Assembly (NCBI RefSeq): GCF_009192735.1
Contig: NZ_VTFU01000001.1
Span: 124,001 to 188,000, forward strand
Length of the DNA stretch: 64,000 bases
Origin: Arthrobacter gandavensis
GTDB lineage: Bacteria > Actinomycetota > Actinomycetes > Actinomycetales > Micrococcaceae
Direction of reading: 5' to 3'
Shown: positions 7,794 through 16,693 of the stretch, piece by piece
How the letters are laid out: each line of letters starts with the position of its first letter
How positions within the stretch are numbered: the stretch's first letter is position 1
Translations under genes and position numbers: made by a program
The notes under the pieces: model-generated
Database searches by the model: none
Told to the model about the DNA's origin: nothing
What the model saw: only the letters and a program-made list of their open reading frames with translations

Positions 7794-10436
7794 TTACTCG
7801 GCGGACGGAACCGGCTCGACCGGAGCCAGGTCAACATCGGAGACGGCCAGTTCGCCGTCGCCGGTTGCCAGGGACAGCTCACGCACGTTGCCGGCTGCCT
7901 TCAGGTCGGCGAGGCCGGCCTGAAGCTGTGCCACCTGGGCGGCGGACGCCGTGACAGTGGCCGTGAGGACCTCGGTGCGCTGCTTGACCTTGGCCTCGGA
8001 CTTGGCCTTGCGGATGCCGCCCAGGGCGGTGGCAACCGTGGCCAGGATCCCGGCGTCGGCCTCGGCAACGGCTGTGGACAGCGCGTCGACGTTCGGCCAC
8101 GGCGCGCGGTGCACCGAGCCGTGGCGCCACCAGCCCCACACCTCTTCGGTGGCGAAGGGCAGGAACGGGGCGAACAGGCGCAGCAGGGCATCGAGAGTGG
8201 TGGCCAGCGCGGCCAGCACCGATGCCTGCTCCGCTTCGCCCGATGCACCGTAGGCGCGGTCCTTGATCAGCTCCACATAATCATCCGTGAAGGACCAGAA
8301 GAAGGACTCGGTCAGCTGCAGGGCCTTGGCGTAGTCGTAGTTCTCGAAGGCCTTGGTGGAGGCCTTCACGACGTCGGCCAGCTGCTTGAGCAGTGCGGAG
8401 TCAAGGGCGTTGGTGATCACCGCGGTGTCAGCGGTGACCACGTTGGCTTCCGTGGCACCCAGGTTCAGGACGAACTTGGAGGCGTTCAGGAGCTTGATCG
8501 CCAGGCGGCGGCCAATCTTCATCTGGGCGATCTCGTACGCGGTGTCGGCGCCCAGCTTGGCCGATGCTGCCCAGTAGCGGACGGCGTCGGAACCGTAGTC
8601 GTTGAGCACATCGGTGGGAACCACCACGTTGCCCTTGGACTTGGACATCTTCTTGCGGTCCGGATCCAGGATCCAGCCGGAGATGGCCGCATGCTTCCAC
8701 GGCGCGGCATGGTTCAGCGCGTCAGCGCGCACCACGGAGGAGAACAGCCAGGTCCGGATGATGTCGTGCCCCTGCGGACGCAGGTCAAACGGGAACACCT
8801 TGCCGAAGAGGTCCTCGTCGCGGCTCCAGCCGCCCACAATCTGCGGGGTCAGGGAGGAGGTGGCCCAGGTGTCCAGGACATCGGCGTCGCCCACAAACCC
8901 GCCGGGCTGATTGCGCTGGGACTCTTCGTACCCCGGAGCCGGTTCGGCGGCGGGGTCCACGGGCAGGGATTCCGATGCCGGCAGCACCGGGTGGTCGTAG
9001 TCCGGGTTGCCGGAGGCATCCAGCGGGTACCAGACCGGAACGGGAACACCGAAGAAGCGCTGGCGCGAAACGAGCCAGTCTCCGTTCAGCCCTTCGATCC
9101 AGTTTTCATAGCGGGAACGCATGAACGACGGGTGGAAATCGATCTCCCGGCCGCGGGCGATCAGGCGTCCGCGGCGGTCCTCGTCGCGCCCGCCGTTGCG
9201 GATGTACCACTGGCGGCTGGTGACAACCTCAAGCGGCTTGTCGCCCTTTTCGAAGAAGTTCACCGGGTGGGTGATCTTCTTTGGCTCGCCCTCCAGGTCT
9301 CCGCTTTCGCGAAGCATCCCGACGACGGCTTCCTTGGCGCTGAAGACGGTCTTGGCGGCCACGGCGGCGTAGTTTTCCTTCGCCTTTTCCGTGGTGATCC
9401 AGTCCGGGGTGTCGGCCAGCAGGCGGCCGTCACGGCCGACGACGGCGCGCGTGGGCAGGTTCAGTTCCCGCCACCAGGTGACGTCGGTCTGATCGCCGAA
9501 CGTGCAGATCATGGCGATGCCCGAGCCCTTGTCCGGCTTGGCCAGCGGATGGGCACGCACCTCGACCTCGACGTCGAACAGCGGGGACTTTACCGTGGTG
9601 CCGAATAGGCGTTGGTAGCGCTCGTCGTCGGGGTGTGCCACCAGCGCCACGCAGGCCGGCAGGAGCTCGGGGCGGGTGGTTTCGATGAAGATCTTCTCGC
9701 CGTCGGGGGCGTGGAAGCTGATCCGGTGGTAGGCGCCGGCCTGCTCGCGGTCTTCGACTTCGGCCTGGGCCACGGCGGTGCGGAAGGTGACGTCCCACAG
9801 CGTGGGAGCCTCCGACATGTAGGCGTCACCGGCCTTGAGGTTCTCCAGGAAGGCGCGCTGGCTGACGGCGCGCGAGTTGTCATCGATGGTGCGGTAGGTG
9901 CGGGTCCAGTCCACGGACAGGCCGAGCGTGGAGAAGAGGTCCTCGAAGACCTTCTCGTCCTCCACCGCCAGCTCTTCGCACAGCTCGATGAAGTTCCGGC
10001 GGGAAATGACATCGAAGTCGCGCTGGTTCTTGGGCGCGGTCGCCGGCGGGCGGTAGTCCGGATCGTACGGCTTGGTCGGATCGCAGCGGACTCCGTAGTA
10101 GTTCTGGACGCGGCGCTCGGTGGGCAGGCCGTTGTCGTCCCAGCCCATCGGGTAGAACACGTTCTTGCCGGTCATGCGCTGGTAGCGGGCCATGACGTCG
10201 GTCTGCGTGTAGGAGAACATGTGCCCCACGTGCAGCGAGCCGGAGGCCGTGGGCGGGGGAGTGTCGATCGAGTAGACGTCCTCACGGACCGTGTCTTCGT
10301 TGAACGCGTATGTTCCCTCTTCGCGCCAGCGGCGGCTCAGGGTTGCTTCGAGACCCTCGAGGGCGGGTTTGTCGGGGACGGATACGGTCTTGGGTTCGTT
10401 ATCGGGCGTGTCTGTGCCCGGAAAGTTTTCAGCCAT
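7794..10436 (-). CDS. valS: Valine--tRNA ligase
   Basis: A class I aminoacyl-tRNA synthetase of about 880 residues that charges tRNA-Val. The HIGH motif appears as GSLHVGHMFS and the KMSKS loop as KKMSKSKGN. The zinc/editing CP1 insertion and the C-terminal anticodon-binding domain are in place. The form matches the shorter valS type seen in actinobacteria. The start is not certain: ATG 10436 (MAENFPG) has GGAAG nine bases upstream, while a GTG at 10475 has a better AAGGA signal and would add 13 residues. It is divergent from the DUF488 gene. Confidence 0.96.
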   Translation of the reverse strand: MAENFPGTDTPDNEPKTVSVPDKPALEGLEATLSRRWREEGTYAFNEDTVREDVYSIDTPPPTASGSLHVGHMFSYTQTDVMARYQRMTGKNVFYPMGWDDNGLPTERRVQNYYGVRCDPTKPYDPDYRPPATAPKNQRDFDVISRRNFIELCEELAVEDEKVFEDLFSTLGLSVDWTRTYRTIDDNSRAVSQRAFLENLKAGDAYMSEAPTLWDVTFRTAVAQAEVEDREQAGAYHRISFHAPDGEKIFIETTRPELLPACVALVAHPDDERYQRLFGTTVKSPLFDVEVEVRAHPLAKPDKGSGIAMICTFGDQTDVTWWRELNLPTRAVVGRDGRLLADTPDWITTEKAKENYAAVAAKTVFSAKEAVVGMLRESGDLEGEPKKITHPVNFFEKGDKPLEVVTSRQWYIRNGGRDEDRRGRLIARGREIDFHPSFMRSRYENWIEGLNGDWLVSRQRFFGVPVPVWYPLDASGNPDYDHPVLPASESLPVDPAAEPAPGYEESQRNQPGGFVGDADVLDTWATSSLTPQIVGGWSRDEDLFGKVFPFDLRPQGHDIIRTWLFSSVVRADALNHAAPWKHAAISGWILDPDRKKMSKSKGNVVVPTDVLNDYGSDAVRYWAASAKLGADTAYEIAQMKIGRRLAIKLLNASKFVLNLGATEANVVTADTAVITNALDSALLKQLADVVKASTKAFENYDYAKALQLTESFFWSFTDDYVELIKDRAYGASGEAEQASVLAALATTLDALLRLFAPFLPFATEEVWGWWRHGSVHRAPWPNVDALSTAVAEADAGILATVATALGGIRKAKSEAKVKQRTEVLTATVTASAAQVAQLQAGLADLKAAGNVRELSLATGDGELAVSDVDLAPVEPVPSAE

Positions 10437-10516
10437 GGTTCCATTCTTCCACGCGGGAGGTATGGCCTGCGGCACGTGTCTGTCCTTTCATCGTCGGGCC
10501 GCCGTAGCATCCGGAT

Positions 10517-10912
10517 ATGGCGACAGATGAGGAACAGCCGGGGCGGAGCCGGGGGAGGATCCAGGGAAGGATCCGCACCCGGCGCATTTATGACGAGCCC
10601 GACGGCGGATACCGGGTCCTGGTGGACCGGCTGTGGCCGCGCGGGGTGTCCAAGGAGAGGGCGGACCTGGACGAGTGGCTCAAGGACCTGGCGCCAAGCA
10701 CCGAGCTGCGGAAGTGGTTTGCGCACCGGCCGGAGCGGTGGGCCGTATTCCAGGAGCGGTACCGGCAGGAGTTGGCGGAGAATCCCGGGGTGGCGGACTT
10801 CAGCCTGGAGTGCCGCTCACGTCCGGACACCGTCCTGCTGTACGGGGCACGCAGCGAAACGCAGAACGAGGCCGTAGTGCTGAGGGACTACCTGGTGGAG
10901 AGCAGCTCCTAA
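10517..10912 (+). CDS. DUF488 (YeaO-like) family protein
   Basis: A 131-residue protein with the family signature RIYDEP, VDRLWPRGVSKE, WFAHRPERW and F..RYRQEL. DUF488/YeaO proteins are widespread small cytosolic proteins of unknown biochemical role. The start at 10517 has no clear ribosome-binding site and may be leaderless. It is divergent from valS with about 80 bases between the start codons. A 78-bp repeat element begins seven bases after its stop codon. Confidence 0.85.
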   Translation: MATDEEQPGRSRGRIQGRIRTRRIYDEPDGGYRVLVDRLWPRGVSKERADLDEWLKDLAPSTELRKWFAHRPERWAVFQERYRQELAENPGVADFSLECRSRPDTVLLYGARSETQNEAVVLRDYLVESSS

Positions 10913-10918
10913 CCCGGA

Positions 10919-10996
10919 CGCATTGGTTCCCGCTCTTTGATGCCTGCTGGGGCTGCTGGTGTCACAGGGGTAACACCAGCCACGAAGGTTGGGAAC
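10919..10996 (+). repeat. Imperfect 78-bp repeat element, copy A
   Basis: This segment aligns without gaps to copy B at 11990-12067; I count 61 of 78 identical bases. Each copy has dyad symmetry, clearest here: outer arms GGTTCCC ... GGGAACC and inner arms GCTGGTGT ... ACACCAGC. The two copies lie in the same orientation around the AbiEi/DUF559-like gene. Confidence 0.75.
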
Positions 10997-11119
10997 CCGT
11001 GCTGTGTTCGGGCGGCAACAGCGGGCTGTATGTCCGCCACAGGCACCCAGCTGGACTCTGCATCCACAATTACCGTCTCCGCCGTAGTCCGGGCTCGTGA
11101 GCGGGACGATCCTCGGGAT

Positions 11120-11929
11120 ATGCAGAGCATCGAGGTCTTCCTGAGGTTTCACCACGGTGCCGCACGGTTCAGCTCCATAACGGCCAACGGCTTCAGCCGG
11201 GGGCACATCAATCGGGCAGTGACGAGCGGAACCGTGCTGCGGCCCTGCCCGGGAACCTATGCCCTGCACGATGCTCCTGCCGAGCTGCTGTTTGCGGCGG
11301 AGCGGGGAGTGGCACTCACATGTATCAGTGCGGCGCGGGTGCTGGGCTGGTGGGTGCTTCAGGAGCCCCCGCTGGTGCATGTGACGGCAGACCGGGCAAT
11401 GAGCCTGCCGGGTGCGGTTGTCCATCGAGGCCCACGGACAGCGAAACGGCTGATCGCAACACCGCTACAAATCATTGCTGCGGCTTTCCGGTGTCTGCCG
11501 CCTCTGGAAGCGCTGGTTCTCGCGGAATGTGCGGTGAGCAGACATTACATAGGTATTCGGACGCTGGAGCAGCACTTTTCCGGTCCCAAGGACTGGAGGA
11601 TTAGGCAACTCATCAGGGACATCCGACCCAGGACGGCATCCCCGTTGGAGGTCTGTGCACGCTTCCACCTCCAGACAGCCGGAATCGCAGTGGAGACGGA
11701 AGTCAACATCCCGGCAGTCGGCCGAGTGGACATGGTCGTTGAAGGGCGGCTGCTGGTGGAAATCGACGGCTACGAGTTTCACAGCCGCAGAGAGCACTAC
11801 CGGAATGACAGGAACCGGTGGAATGCTGCGGCGGCGGCCGGTTGGAGAACCCTGCGCATCACTGCGGAAATGGTGCTGCATGACCCCGTTGGGTTCGTGC
11901 TGCTTGTTCGGGGTGCACTCGCCAGCTGA
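11120..11929 (+). CDS. AbiEi-like antitoxin/DUF559 nuclease-domain protein, orphan
   Basis: A 269-residue protein of a large actinobacterial family annotated as type IV toxin-antitoxin AbiEi-like or DUF559. The N-terminal part (FSRGHINRAVTSGTVLRPCPGTYAL) resembles the winged-helix AbiEi antitoxin domain. The C-terminal part resembles a Vsr/PD-(D/E)xK nuclease: VGRVDMVV, then LLVEIDG, then a basic RNDRNRWNAAAAAGW helix. No AbiEii-type nucleotidyltransferase toxin is next to it, so it is an orphan. I chose ATG 11120 because the domain begins there, although the frame stays open back to 10937. The gene lies between two 78-bp repeats. Base composition is slightly less GC-biased than its neighbours. 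Function is unknown. Confidence 0.65.
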   Translation: MQSIEVFLRFHHGAARFSSITANGFSRGHINRAVTSGTVLRPCPGTYALHDAPAELLFAAERGVALTCISAARVLGWWVLQEPPLVHVTADRAMSLPGAVVHRGPRTAKRLIATPLQIIAAAFRCLPPLEALVLAECAVSRHYIGIRTLEQHFSGPKDWRIRQLIRDIRPRTASPLEVCARFHLQTAGIAVETEVNIPAVGRVDMVVEGRLLVEIDGYEFHSRREHYRNDRNRWNAAAAAGWRTLRITAEMVLHDPVGFVLLVRGALAS

Positions 11930-11950
11930 ATCGGCTCTGCCACAGCCGTC

Positions 11951-11980
11951 GTGAGGCAGCTGCACGTGAGGCAGCTGCAC
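11951..11980 (+). repeat. Perfect 15-bp tandem duplication
   Basis: Two exact adjacent copies of GTGAGGCAGCTGCAC lie between the AbiEi-like gene and repeat copy B. Confidence 0.9.
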
Positions 11981-11989
11981 CCGCCGCTG

Positions 11990-12067
11990 CGCACTGGTTC
12001 CCACCCTTTGATGTCTGCTGAGGCCTGTGGTGCCACAAGCGTCACACCAGTAACGAAGAATGGGAAG
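11990..12067 (+). repeat. Imperfect 78-bp repeat element, copy B
   Basis: Direct copy of the element at 10919-10996, gapless, about 78 percent identical by eye. The inner dyad is degraded relative to copy A. It lies 92 bases upstream of the SDR start and could overlap that gene's promoter. Confidence 0.75.
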
Positions 12068-12158
12068 GAGTGCGGGAGGGCGCGCGGCAACACAGCACCG
12101 AAGTAACAGAGCGCCGGAAGCTGTGGCGCCGGTATGCCCAATGACTACAGTTGGCTGC

Positions 12159-12953
12159 ATGACTTCTCCCCTGGCATCAGAGTCCACATCCAGCCCGTCT
12201 ATCCGGCCCAAGCGCGCGGTCGTTACAGGAGCAAGTTCAGGAATCGGCGCTGCAGCCGTGCGTGCCTTGCGCGCCTCCGGCTGGGACGTCGTCGCCGTCG
12301 CGCGCCGCGAAGAGAAACTGAAGGCGCTCGCTGAGGAAACCGGCGCCCAGCCCGTCACCGCGGATGTGACCGACGGCGAATCCGTTGAGCGGATGGCCGC
12401 CGAAGTGCTGGCAACCGGGGGAGTGGACGCACTGGTCAACAATGCCGGTGGGGCCTGGGGCGTGGACCCGGTGGGCGATGGCAAGATCAGCGACTGGGAA
12501 GCCATGTACAACGTCAACGTCCTGGGCGCACTGCGGGTGACCCAGGCCTTCCTGCCCGCCCTCCGCGAGTCCGGCCGGGGATCCATCCTGATGCTGACGT
12601 CAACAGCGGCACTTGCCCCCTATGAAGGCGGTGCCGGCTACTGTGCGGCCAAGTCCGCCGAGCAGGCGCTCGCCGGCACCCTGCGTCTGGAGGAAGCCGA
12701 GAACAACGTCCGTGTCATCGAGATCCTGCCGGGCATGGTGAAAACCGAGGAGTTCTCCCTGAACCGCCTCGGCGACAAGGAGGCCGCCGAAAAGGTTTAC
12801 GCCGGGGTCGAGAAACCGCTGACCGCCGAAGACGTGGCCGACGTGATGGCGTACTCCCTCAACCTTCCCCACCATGTGAATCTGGACCGGGTGGTGCTGC
12901 GGCCCGTGGCCCAGGCGGCAACCCACAAGGTCATCCGCCGGCCGCTGGGGTAG
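12159..12953 (+). CDS. SDR family NAD(P)-dependent oxidoreductase
   Basis: A 264-residue classical short-chain dehydrogenase/reductase. The cofactor motif TGASSGIG lies near residue 20, the NNAG motif about 90, the catalytic serine region (LTSTAAL) about 145, and YxxxK appears as YCAAK. The Arg in VARREEK suggests a preference for NADP. The substrate cannot be read from sequence; the closest general class is the YdfG/serine-type dehydrogenases. The start was placed at ATG 12159 so that the Rossmann fold begins about 15 residues in; ATG 12141 is an alternative. Its stop codon lies inside the first unit of a 44-bp tandem repeat. Confidence 0.85.
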   Translation: MTSPLASESTSSPSIRPKRAVVTGASSGIGAAAVRALRASGWDVVAVARREEKLKALAEETGAQPVTADVTDGESVERMAAEVLATGGVDALVNNAGGAWGVDPVGDGKISDWEAMYNVNVLGALRVTQAFLPALRESGRGSILMLTSTAALAPYEGGAGYCAAKSAEQALAGTLRLEEAENNVRVIEILPGMVKTEEFSLNRLGDKEAAEKVYAGVEKPLTAEDVADVMAYSLNLPHHVNLDRVVLRPVAQAATHKVIRRPLG

Positions 12954-13033
12954 CTACGCCGGCCGCTGGGGCGACCCACCGCCGGCCGCTAGGGTAGCTC
13001 CGCCGGCCGCTGGGGCGACCCACCGCCGGCCGC
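12937..13033 (+). repeat. 44-bp tandem repeat overlapping the SDR stop codon
   Basis: Unit 1 is 12937-12980, unit 2 is 12981-13024, and a partial third begins at 13025. Each unit has two sub-repeats beginning GCCGGCCGC, spaced alternately 21 and 23 bases, so GCCGGCCGC occurs five times. Unit 1 contains the last codons and TAG of the SDR gene. Confidence 0.85.
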
Positions 13034-13080
13034 GCAGGCGGCCGGCATCCGGAGAACTTCGACATCGCTGAAGCCGTGGC

Positions 13081-13396
13081 CTAAACTGGCGGAAGCAGCT
13101 TTGACCCGGCCATCACCGGTGAGCTTCCGGAAGAACGGCCCGGGAATGATGATTTTTCATTGATGTTTCCCAGGGCCCAGTAGAACCGGACGGGTAAGCC
13201 CGTCACAGCAGTCAACGAGCGGCAGCCCGGCTCGGAGGCGCAGTGCACTGCAGATCCTTGGCAGGACACGGCACCGACGACGACGGCGGCAAGCGAGGTG
13301 GTACCGCGGATCACCGCAGGCTTTATGCCGGCGGGCGATTGCGCCCTCGCATCCTGTACTTCATCAGAACTACTTGCCGCTATCAGGATGACGAAT
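13081..13396 (+). promoter_or_regulatory. T-box riboswitch controlling ileS translation
   Basis: The T-box sequence GAGGTGGTACCGCG is at 13295-13308 with the tRNA-acceptor-pairing TGGT at 13299-13302. A stem I region (GGCCATCACCGGTGAGC) places an isoleucine specifier codon ATC at 13112-13114. Downstream, CATCCTG at 13350-13356 can pair with CAGGATG at 13384-13390, masking the AGGA ribosome-binding site of ileS. There is no terminator T-run. This is the translational T-box type known from actinobacterial ileS: uncharged tRNA-Ile should free the ribosome-binding site. Confidence 0.92.
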
Positions 13397-16300
13397 ATGC
13401 CCTCTATCTATCCCAAGGCCACCACGGCCGCCGCTCCGGCGGAAAACGCCGCCCCGTCTTCCCCCAAGTTTCCGGAACTTGAAGAACTGGTTCTGAAGTA
13501 CTGGGACAAGGACGGAACCTTCCAGGCCTCCATTGACGCCCGGCCCGCCGGCAAGGACGGCTCCAACGAGTTTGTCTTCTACGACGGCCCGCCCTTTGCC
13601 AACGGCCTGCCGCACTACGGTCACCTGCTCACCGGCTACGTCAAGGATCTGGTGGCCCGCTACCAGACCCAGCGCGGCCGCCGCGTGGAACGCCGTTTCG
13701 GCTGGGACACCCACGGCCTGCCGGCCGAACTCGAAGCCATGAAGCAGCTGGGCATGTCCGACAAGGTCCAGATCGAAAAGATGGGCATCGACAAGTTCAA
13801 CGACGCCTGCCGTGCCTCGGTGATGGAATACGCCGGCGAGTGGAAGGACTACGTCACCCGCCAGGCCCGCTGGGTGGACTTCGAAAACGACTACAAGACG
13901 CTCAACGTCGAGTACATGGAGTCAGTCATCTGGGCCTTCAAGACCCTGCATGAAAAGGGCCTGACCTACAGCGGCTTCCGGGTGCTCCCGTACTGCTGGA
14001 AGGACGAGACCCCGCTGTCCAACCATGAGCTGCGCATGGACGACGACGTCTACAAGGACCGCCAGGACCAGACCGTCACCGTCACCTTCCCGGTCACCGG
14101 CGGCGATACTGCACTTTCCGCGGAACTCGACGGCGTCCTCGCCATCGCCTGGACCACCACGCCGTGGACGCTGCCCACCAACATGGCCCTCGCCGTCGGA
14201 CCCTCCGTCCGCTACGCCGTCGTGCCCGCCGGCCCCAACGGCACGCCGCAGGACAACCCGGAGGCCCGCTACCTGCTGGCCGAAGACCTCGTGGGTGCCT
14301 ACGCCAAGGACCTGGGGTACGACGACGCCGACGCCGCCCGCGCGGCCGTCACCGCCGTGCACCTGGGCAGCGAGCTGGCCGGGCTGCGTTACGCCCCGCT
14401 GTGGAACTACTACGCCGACACCGAGAAGTGGGGCACACAGAACGCCTGGCGTTTTGTCACGGCCGATTACGTCACCACCACCGACGGCACCGGCATCGTC
14501 CACCAGGCTCCGGCCTACGGTGAAGATGACCAGAAGATCTGCGAAGCCAACGGCATCCCGGTCATCCTGTCAGTGGACGAGGGCGGCAAATTCCTGCCCA
14601 TGTTCGCCGAGGGCCCGCTGTCCGGCATTGCCGGCCTGCAGGTCTTTGACGCCAACAAGCTCATCACCAAGGTGCTGCGCGCGGACGGACGCCTGCTGCG
14701 CCAGGCCAGCTACGAACACAGCTACCCGCACTGCTGGCGCTGCCGGAACCCGCTGATCTACAAGGCTGTCTCCTCCTGGTTCGTGGAGGTCACCAAGATC
14801 AAGGACCGCATGGTCGAGCTGAACCAGCAGATCAACTGGATCCCGGAAAACGTCAAGGACGGCCAGTTCGGCAAGTGGCTGGAAAACGCCCGCGACTGGT
14901 CCATCAGCCGCAACCGCTACTGGGGCAGCCCCATTCCGGTGTGGGTCTCCGACGACCCCAATTACCCGCGGACCGACGTGTACGGTTCCCTCGAGGAACT
15001 CAAGGCCGACTTTGGCCGGCTGCCGGTGAACAAGGCCGGCGAACCGGATCTGCACCGCCCCTTCATCGATGAGCTGACCCGGCCAAACCCGGACGACCCG
15101 CGCACCCCCGAAGAGGGCCAGTCCACCATGCGCCGTGTCGAGGACGTCCTGGACGTCTGGTTCGACTCCGGCTCCATGCCGTACGCCCAGGTGCATTACC
15201 CGCACGAAAACGCCGACTGGTTTGAGCACCACAACCCCGGCGACTTCATCGTGGAGTACATCGGCCAGACCCGCGGCTGGTTCTACACGCTGCACGTCCT
15301 GGCCACCGCGCTGTTTGACCGCCCGGCCTTCCGCAACGTGATCAGCCACGGCATTGTGCTGGGCTCGGACGGGCAGAAGATGTCCAAGTCCCTGCGCAAC
15401 TACCCGGACGTCTCCGAGGTCCTGGACCGTGACGGCTCCGACGCCATGCGCTGGTTCCTGATGGCCTCTCCGATCCTGCGCGGCGGCAACCTGATCGTCA
15501 CCGAGCAGGGCATCCGCGAGGGCGTCCGCCAGGTCATCCTGCCGCTGTGGAACGTGTGGCACTTCTTCACGCTGTACACCAACGCCGCCAACAACGGCAA
15601 CGGCTACGAGGCCAAGGCACGCTACGAGTCCACCGAACCGCTGGACAACTACATGCTGGCCGCCACCGGTGACCTGGTCCGGACCATGACCTCGCAGCTG
15701 GACACCTATGACGTGTCCGAGGCCTGCGAAACGCTCCGCCAGTACATGGACACGCTGACCAACTGGTACATCCGCCGCAGCCGCAACCGGTTCTTCGACG
15801 AGGACACCCAGGCCTTCGACGTGCTCTACACCTGCCTGGAAACGGTGTGCCGGGTAGCTGCGCCGCTGCTGCCGCTGGTCTCCGAGGAGATCTGGCGCGG
15901 ACTCACCGGCGGGCGCTCAGTGCACCTGACCGACTGGCCCGACGCCGCCCTGTTCCCGCAGGATCCGGCGCTGGTGGACCGCATGGACCGGACCCGCCGG
16001 ATCGCCTCGGTGGGCTCATCACTGCGCAAGGCCGCCAACCTCCGGGTGCGGCTGCCGCTGTCGGAAATGACCGTGGTTGCTCCCGATGCCGAGTCGCTGC
16101 AGGGCCAGTTCGCGGCCATCATCGCCGATGAACTGAACCTGAAGTCCGTCCGGCTGATGGAAGCCGCTGCCGCTGATCCGGCCGAGTTCGGCATCACGCA
16201 AAAGCTCGTGGTCAACGCCCGCGCCGCGGGTCCGCGCCTGGGCAAGAACGTCCAGACGGCCATCAAGGCCTCCAAGTCCGGCGACTGGTCGGTGGACGAC

Positions 16301-16693
16301 GCCGGTGCGGTCACCGCCGGCGGCCTGGAGCTGCAGCCGCAGGAGTACACACTGGAGACGGTGGTGGAAACCGCCGACGGCGAGTCCTCCAAGGCTGTCT
16401 CAGTGCTGCCCGGCGGCGGCTTCCTGGTGCTGAACACCGAAGTCACTCCCGAGCTGGCCGCCGAGGGCACCGCCCGGGACGGCATCCGTGCCATCCAGCA
16501 GGCCCGCCGCGACGCCGACCTGCACATCAGCGACCACATCCGCACCGTGGTCAAGACGACGCAGGAATCCGCTGCCGCCCTGGAGGCCAACGCGGACCTG
16601 ATCAAGTCCGAGACCCTGACCGACCAGCTGGTGGTCAACGCCGTCGAGTCTGCCGGCGCCGAAGAATTCACCGTCACCGTGGAGAAGATCTAA
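13397..16693 (+). CDS. ileS: Isoleucine--tRNA ligase
   Basis: A 1098-residue class I synthetase that charges tRNA-Ile. The HIGH motif is HYGH in [14 protein letters not shown], and the KMSKS loop is [10 protein letters not shown]. The CP1 editing domain and an extended C-terminal region are present. The length and motif context fit the eukaryote-like type 2 IleRS of actinobacteria, a class usually less sensitive to mupirocin; that is family knowledge, not tested here. The start is ATG 13397 because AGGA at 13385-13388, masked by the T-box sequestrator, precedes it; ATG 13388 has no such signal. The stop overlaps folC by one base. Confidence 0.97.
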   Translation: MPSIYPKATTAAAPAENAAPSSPKFPELEELVLKYWDKDGTFQASIDARPAGKDGSNEFVFYDGPPFANGLPHYGHLLTGYVKDLVARYQTQRGRRVERRFGWDTHGLPAELEAMKQLGMSDKVQIEKMGIDKFNDACRASVMEYAGEWKDYVTRQARWVDFENDYKTLNVEYMESVIWAFKTLHEKGLTYSGFRVLPYCWKDETPLSNHELRMDDDVYKDRQDQTVTVTFPVTGGDTALSAELDGVLAIAWTTTPWTLPTNMALAVGPSVRYAVVPAGPNGTPQDNPEARYLLAEDLVGAYAKDLGYDDADAARAAVTAVHLGSELAGLRYAPLWNYYADTEKWGTQNAWRFVTADYVTTTDGTGIVHQAPAYGEDDQKICEANGIPVILSVDEGGKFLPMFAEGPLSGIAGLQVFDANKLITKVLRADGRLLRQASYEHSYPHCWRCRNPLIYKAVSSWFVEVTKIKDRMVELNQQINWIPENVKDGQFGKWLENARDWSISRNRYWGSPIPVWVSDDPNYPRTDVYGSLEELKADFGRLPVNKAGEPDLHRPFIDELTRPNPDDPRTPEEGQSTMRRVEDVLDVWFDSGSMPYAQVHYPHENADWFEHHNPGDFIVEYIGQTRGWFYTLHVLATALFDRPAFRNVISHGIVLGSDGQKMSKSLRNYPDVSEVLDRDGSDAMRWFLMASPILRGGNLIVTEQGIREGVRQVILPLWNVWHFFTLYTNAANNGNGYEAKARYESTEPLDNYMLAATGDLVRTMTSQLDTYDVSEACETLRQYMDTLTNWYIRRSRNRFFDEDTQAFDVLYTCLETVCRVAAPLLPLVSEEIWRGLTGGRSVHLTDWPDAALFPQDPALVDRMDRTRRIASVGSSLRKAANLRVRLPLSEMTVVAPDAESLQGQFAAIIADELNLKSVRLMEAAAADPAEFGITQKLVVNARAAGPRLGKNVQTAIKASKSGDWSVDDAGAVTAGGLELQPQEYTLETVVETADGESSKAVSVLPGGGFLVLNTEVTPELAAEGTARDGIRAIQQARRDADLHISDHIRTVVKTTQESAAALEANADLIKSETLTDQLVVNAVESAGAEEFTVTVEKI

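Noticed and set aside
10937-11119. N-terminal extension of the AbiEi-like protein upstream of ATG 11120
   Set aside because: The extra 61 residues come from repeat copy A and show no family similarity; the conserved domain starts at 11120.
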